DNA of 64,000 nucleotides from Flavobacterium sp. (GTDB taxonomy: Bacteria; Bacteroidota; Bacteroidia; Flavobacteriales; Flavobacteriaceae): positions 1,549,001-1,613,000 of the forward strand of contig NZ_JBCNKR010000004.1 of assembly GCF_039595935.1 (NCBI RefSeq), written 5' to 3'. Each line of letters begins with the position of its first letter. Position 1 is the stretch's first letter. Positions 60,543-64,000 of the stretch are shown piece by piece. Position numbers and translations under genes: made by a program. Under the pieces are notes generated by a model, which worked only from the letters and a program-made list of their open reading frames with translations, searched no databases and had not been told where the DNA came from.

Positions 60543-61042
60543 GGGAGTACACTACATTTATAAGTAGTAAGATATTATATTTACATCTCTATTAAAGAGT
60601 TTGCAAATTTACATACAATATTCTTTAAAATAAAATCAATAATGTACTATATATCAATATTTTGCATTAATCACTAATTTTAAAATGATTTAAAAAACTA
60701 AATTTCAAATCAAATATTTCTTAAATTTAAGGATTCTAAAAGATTTACTTTTTAATTCGATAAGAATAAAATGACAAAAATATCGATCAAATGCAAATTT
60801 TATCGATTAAATGCATTTTTTTTAGTTTTAAATTAAAATTTTCTTACATTTAACTTTGCTTAGAAAATTTCAGTTTTAAATTGAGTTTTTAGAGATTTTA
60901 AACGTTAATATTAATATTATAACAATTCATATAAAACAATTTTGATTTTCAATCGTTATGTTGTTGTTTTGTTATTAAAAACGAATGGGAACGCCGAAAA
61001 CCAGAAAGAGTAGGCAAAAATTAAAAATTCAAAAACTCCACT
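60543..61042. other. 500-base divergent region with a 20-base direct repeat
   Basis: TATCGATCAAATGCA (60781-60795) and TATCGATTAAATGCA (60801-60815) repeat with a 20-base period. A -7-like TAACTTTG lies at 60851-60858, leaving a leader of about 180 bases to the gene at 61043. No gene is seen. Confidence 0.5.
60604..60611 (-). promoter_or_regulatory. Promoter -7 box of mtaB
   Basis: Read on the minus strand this is TAAATTTG, 61 bases before the ATG at 60542. Confidence 0.55.
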
Positions 61043-61567
61043 ATGAAAGCATTTTTACCCACAATCTGCTTGATGTTCTTAACCATTTTTAGTTCGCAAG
61101 CGCAAACTAATGCTCCGGCTGCAAATGCAAATCCATTTCCATCTATTAGTACTTTGACAACTTGGGCGAGTTTAAATTCTCAGTCACAATTTGATATTGC
61201 CATTCGTGCGGTAGGATTTAAATTTGAAGTAAAGGAGCCTGGTGCAGAATCTACAGCCTATACCTACATTCGTAAAGTAACTGTAAATGAAGTAAACTAT
61301 ACTGACAGAATTGTTTACAGAATTACTAACAATAACTCTGCAAGTATTATCTCTTTGGTAACTGCTTCTACAGACTTAGTGAGTTTATATACTCCACAAT
61401 TAGCTACATTTAAAAATAACAATTGCAAAACTGAAATGTCTAAAGACAAAAACACTACTTGCAGCTGTTACGAAAGTGTAAATTATGCTATCGACCTTTG
61501 CGACGAACGTGTAAAACTTACAATGGGTGACGGAAATAAATATTTTGTTTCTGTAGCAAAAAAATAA
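61043..61567 (+). CDS. Secreted protein of unknown function
   Basis: 174 residues. A signal peptide (MKAFLPTICLMFLTIFSSQA) with cleavage near QAQ is followed by an N/A-rich stretch and a beta-rich body (FEVKEPGAESTAYTYIRKVT). Four cysteines cluster in the C-terminal half (NNCKTE, NTTCSCYES, DLCDER), consistent with disulfides. Not recognised. It has a long leader, a divergent upstream region with direct repeats and a terminator-like hairpin downstream. Confidence 0.65.
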   Translation: MKAFLPTICLMFLTIFSSQAQTNAPAANANPFPSISTLTTWASLNSQSQFDIAIRAVGFKFEVKEPGAESTAYTYIRKVTVNEVNYTDRIVYRITNNNSASIISLVTASTDLVSLYTPQLATFKNNNCKTEMSKDKNTTCSCYESVNYAIDLCDERVKLTMGDGNKYFVSVAKK

Positions 61568-61589
61568 ATAATTTAAAGAACTACGTTTT

Positions 61590-61630
61590 CCAAATCTTTG
61601 CAGACTTTTTACAAGGCTTCAAAGATTTGG
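61590..61630. terminator. Hairpin after the secreted-protein gene
   Basis: CCAAATCTTTG (61590-61600) and CAAAGATTTGG (61620-61630) form a perfect 11-bp stem with a long loop, between convergent genes. Confidence 0.6.
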
Positions 61631-61650
61631 AACGGATTTCTTTAAACAAA

Positions 61651-62181
61651 TTATAAGTTTGGATTTTTTAATTCGTACCAAACTTCAATTTCTCCTTCAT
61701 ATTCAAAAGAGTTTACAAATTGTAAACCGAGTTTTTCGAGAATCTTTCTTGAATTCTGATTGCCTTCATCTGCGTAGGCATAAATTGCATCGACTTTCAT
61801 TTCGCTGAATGCGTAATTTATAAAAGCTTTTCCGGCTTCGGTTGCGTAACCTTTATTCCAGTGTTTTTCTATAAACCGATAACCAATCTCGTAAAAGTTC
61901 TGATGGTTATTTATTTCATTTGTAATAAACTTAATTCCAGACCAGCCAATAAATTCATTGGTTTCTTTTAGAATCACTGCCCAGCGCCCTGTTCCAAAAT
62001 CTTTATATTGCTGCTGAATATTTTCAATCTGAGCTTTGCTTTCTTCGATTGTGGTGACAGGTTTATTTCCGAGATAAATATGAACATTTGGGTTAGAATC
62101 CAATTCGAACATTCCTTCTACATCTGAAAGAAGTAATTCTCGCAATAATAAGCGTTCTGTTTCGATTGGATTTTTCATCAA
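61651..62181 (-). CDS. GNAT-family N-acetyltransferase (RimJ/RimL-like)
   Basis: 176 residues. ETERLLLRELLLSD opens a GNAT domain of the Acetyltransf_3 type; IGYRFIEKHWNKGYATEAGKA contains the acetyl-CoA binding loop (R/Q-x-x-G-x-A analogue) and YAYADEGNQNSRKILEKLG the following helix, as in RimJ/RimL enzymes that acetylate protein or amino-group substrates. The substrate is unknown. It starts only 2 bases after the HAD hydrolase stop, so they are co-transcribed. Confidence 0.87.
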   Translation of the reverse strand: MMKNPIETERLLLRELLLSDVEGMFELDSNPNVHIYLGNKPVTTIEESKAQIENIQQQYKDFGTGRWAVILKETNEFIGWSGIKFITNEINNHQNFYEIGYRFIEKHWNKGYATEAGKAFINYAFSEMKVDAIYAYADEGNQNSRKILEKLGLQFVNSFEYEGEIEVWYELKNPNL

Positions 62182-62183
62182 CT

Positions 62184-62987
62184 TTAATTTAAAATATATT
62201 TCTGCACAACCTCAGCAACGCCATCATTATTATTTGAAGCTACAATTAAGTCAGCTTTATCGCGCAACTCGGGATTTACATTATCTACCCAAACACCTAA
62301 ACCGGCATATTCGATCATTGTTAAATCATTTCCGGCATTTCCCACAGCAATAATTTCATTTTGATGAATTCCCAGTTTTTCTGCCAAAAGCTTTAAACTG
62401 TTGGCTTTATCAATTCCTTGCTGTGCTGCTTCTAAGAAAAAAGGTTTCGACATAGAAACACTCAAATCCGGCATTGTTTCTGCCAAATCTTTTTCTACTG
62501 TTTTTAAATAGGCCGGATTTTCTAATAAAATACATTTTACAGCAGGCCTGTCAACATAATCTTTAAAACTGGCAACTTTATGATGCGCCATTCCTGTAAT
62601 TTCCTTTTCAACTTCTATATATTCAGAATCCGTTTCGCTTATAATTTCATCGTCTAAATAGGTTATAATATGAGTTTTCATTTTCACACTATAATCATAT
62701 AATTCATGAATTTGTTCTACGGTTAATTTCTGTTCAAAGAAAACCAAATCGTCTTTTACACGACTTATAACTGCTCCGTTAAACGAAATCATATAAGAAT
62801 CGTTTAAATCTAATTCCAGCTCTTTAGCGTAAGCTGTCATTGCAGAAGTTGGTCGCCCTGAAGCCAAAACAACATAAACACCTTTTGCCTGTGCTTCTAA
62901 TAAAACTTTTTTATTTAAATCCGAAATTCTGTGATCATCTGTCAACAAGGTATCATCCATGTCGAGCACTAACATTTTGTATTGCAT
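62184..62987 (-). CDS. HAD-superfamily hydrolase, Cof-type
   Basis: 267 residues. LDMDDTLLTDD (8-18) carries the nucleophile and acid aspartates, VLASGRPTSAM follows, and IAVGNAGNDLTMI completes the Cof/YidA (Cof-type IIB) motif order. These are cytosolic sugar-phosphate or nucleotide phosphatases of broad range. GNAG replaces the usual G-D-x-x-N-D opening, where one acidic residue is lost. It is the first gene of a pair with the GNAT enzyme. Confidence 0.88.
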   Translation of the reverse strand: MQYKMLVLDMDDTLLTDDHRISDLNKKVLLEAQAKGVYVVLASGRPTSAMTAYAKELELDLNDSYMISFNGAVISRVKDDLVFFEQKLTVEQIHELYDYSVKMKTHIITYLDDEIISETDSEYIEVEKEITGMAHHKVASFKDYVDRPAVKCILLENPAYLKTVEKDLAETMPDLSVSMSKPFFLEAAQQGIDKANSLKLLAEKLGIHQNEIIAVGNAGNDLTMIEYAGLGVWVDNVNPELRDKADLIVASNNNDGVAEVVQKYILN

Positions 62988-63000
62988 TTTTTTAGTTTGC

Positions 63001-63057
63001 AGTTTTCAGTCGCAGTTTTCAGTTCTAATAGTAAACTGAAAACTGCAACTGAAAACT
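63001..63057. repeat. AGTTTTCAGT word-repeat hairpin
   Basis: The 24-base arm AGTTTTCAGTCGCAGTTTTC (start 63001) and its inverse (63034-63057) match with one mismatch, flanking a short loop. The same words occur at 22332-22402. Confidence 0.65.
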
Positions 63058-63058
63058 T

Positions 63059-63277
63059 TTAAAGACTCATTCTAAATTCTTCAATAACCGGATTTGCTTT
63101 TGCAAAATCTGTTTCCTGAATAAAAACCTCAACAGCCAGATCTGTACCGCCAAAACCTCCTAAACGAGCTGATTGAATATTATCTTTTTTCACGGTTTCT
63201 ACTCCCGCTTCTTCTAATCTTTCCTGCAAAGCAATTGCTAACACTTCACTTCCTGAATACACTTTCATTAATCCCAT
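63059..63277 (-). CDS. DUF2007-domain small protein
   Basis: 72 residues. MKVYSGSEVLAIALQERLEE, then ARLGGFGGTDLAVEVFIQ, matches DUF2007, a small alpha-beta family sometimes called putative signal-transducing protein. An ATG one codon group downstream (MKVYSG) is an alternative start. It lies 18 bases after the hydrolase stop. The function is unknown. Confidence 0.82.
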   Translation of the reverse strand: MGLMKVYSGSEVLAIALQERLEEAGVETVKKDNIQSARLGGFGGTDLAVEVFIQETDFAKANPVIEEFRMSL

Positions 63278-63295
63278 GACATTTATTTTTAGTTA

Positions 63296-64000
63296 TTAAT
63301 TTTCTAATATTTTCTTTAATTGATTTTGAAAACTTTCATTTTCATTTATTCCAATATGTTCCTGATTTTTCAACGGATATAAATAAGCATTCGAGCTTAA
63401 AAGTTTTTTTAACCGAACTGAATTCTCAAAAGGAATTAATTTATCGTCAGTTCCATGAAATATATAAATTGGAGTTTTTATTTTTGGAAGATAAACATTC
63501 GTTTCCAGACTAAACTTTTTCATAAAATCTGGAAAAAGAGGCACTCTTGAACTCGATAATTCTAGAAAATTATAATACGGAGCCTGTAAAATCAAAGCTT
63601 TTGGTTTATTTTCTAAAGCCAATTTAGTCGCAAAACCAGAACCAATAGAATATCCGGCAATTATAATTTTATCTTCGGAATATCTTTTAGTCATTGATTT
63701 GTAAACAATTGAAATATCTTTTGACAATTGTTCTTCATTTTCGATTTCACCTTCACTTTTACCGAAACTTCTGTAATCCAAAATAAAAATATCGTATCCT
63801 AAAGAGGTATAAATTTTTGCTATTTTGCCCCAGGTTTCAAGTGTTCCGGCATTTCCATGAAGATAAAAAACTAAGCCTTTAGAATTTTCAGCTTTAAACA
63901 ATAATCCATTCAGATTGTTTCCATCAAATGACTTGATATTGATTTCTTCAAATTTCTGCTGGTAATCAAATTTGTAATCTTTTGGAAGTCTCGAACTATG
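63296..64000 (-). CDS. Alpha/beta hydrolase, cut by the right window edge
   Basis: The frame from 63296 stays open through 64000 (LNGLLFKAENSKGLVFYLHG), so the start lies outside the window; the TTG at 63901 is not the real start. LVFYLHGNAG provides the oxyanion HG, AGYSIGSGF the nucleophile elbow G-Y-S-I-G, and HGTDDKLIPF the Asp and EHIGIN the His. It is a serine hydrolase of the BAAT/S9-like peptidase or esterase type. It is probably co-transcribed with the DUF2007 gene. Confidence 0.85.
   Translation of the reverse strand, partial: HSSRLPKDYKFDYQQKFEEINIKSFDGNNLNGLLFKAENSKGLVFYLHGNAGTLETWGKIAKIYTSLGYDIFILDYRSFGKSEGEIENEEQLSKDISIVYKSMTKRYSEDKIIIAGYSIGSGFATKLALENKPKALILQAPYYNFLELSSSRVPLFPDFMKKFSLETNVYLPKIKTPIYIFHGTDDKLIPFENSVRLKKLLSSNAYLYPLKNQEHIGINENESFQNQLKKILEN

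Noticed and set aside
63296..63901. A complete 201-residue hydrolase starting at TTG 63901
   Set aside because: The frame continues upstream to the window edge with hydrolase-like sequence, so the true start is outside.
1..64000. tRNA, rRNA, integrase or insertion-sequence transposase
   Set aside because: None could be found by eye; only non-coding repeat elements support mobile DNA. Short or unusual RNA genes could have been missed.

Overview
The window looks like a chromosomal segment of a Flavobacterium-type bacterium (phylum Bacteroidota). The evidence is the AT-rich sequence, repeated Bacteroidota-type promoter -7 boxes (TAnnTTTG) in front of genes, weak ribosome-binding sites, frequent TTG starts directly behind such boxes, lipoprotein signals ending in SC or AC, a TonB-dependent receptor, detached TonB plug-like domains and PduO-type/MeaB B12 enzymes. 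I saw no rRNA, tRNA, CRISPR array, integrase or transposase.

Layout. 1-7760 (minus) is a compact run of at least eight genes for lipid or small-molecule chemistry: alpha/beta hydrolase, acetoacetate-decarboxylase-family protein, three small membrane proteins, patatin, metallophosphoesterase and a GMC oxidoreductase cut by the left edge. Behind it, on the same strand, lie a 1143-residue Cache/membrane protein and a lysozyme-family protein (7821-12062). 12711-18805 holds housekeeping genes (ABC-F ATPase, FKBP isomerase, methyltransferase, LolD-like ATPase, cobalamin adenosyltransferase, DUF2795). secA (18897-22243) carries an apparent 1-base deletion. 22476-28428 is a probable metal-uptake group (Cys-containing secreted protein, TonB receptor with an apparent 1-base insertion, PepSY membrane protein, DUF2306 protein, YARHG lipoprotein). 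28670-31707 has trmH and a three-gene cassette of APS kinase, Asp/Asn beta-hydroxylase-like protein and sulfotransferase. 32031-41423 contains a cysteine-free sirtuin, purB, a CPA2 antiporter, a peroxiredoxin, an AEC transporter, an Rrf2 regulator with a probable target oxidoreductase, and meaB. 41436-51321 (mostly minus) holds a lipoprotein, an LTA-synthase-like sulfatase, a MATE pump, a beta-barrel protein, a di-haem peroxidase, a PhoX-like protein and PPK2. 53305-57040 is an ECF sigma factor, an anti-sigma-like protein and a VWA protein, the last two sharing a TonB plug-like fragment. The rest is SDR, mtaB, GNAT, HAD, DUF2007 and a hydrolase cut by the right edge.

The most unusual material is in two places. 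The first is the left-hand operon, whose combination of enzymes suggests an uncharacterised lipid or sterol-like pathway. The second is the intergenic DNA, which is packed with perfect inverted repeats of several families: a 151-153 bp element present twice, palindromes with paired (covarying) changes, hairpins built from short repeated words, and concentric nesting of one family inside another. A 17-base palindrome shared by the Rrf2 gene and the next gene is a credible operator pair.

All calls come from reading the sequence and from memory of protein families. No search or alignment was run.
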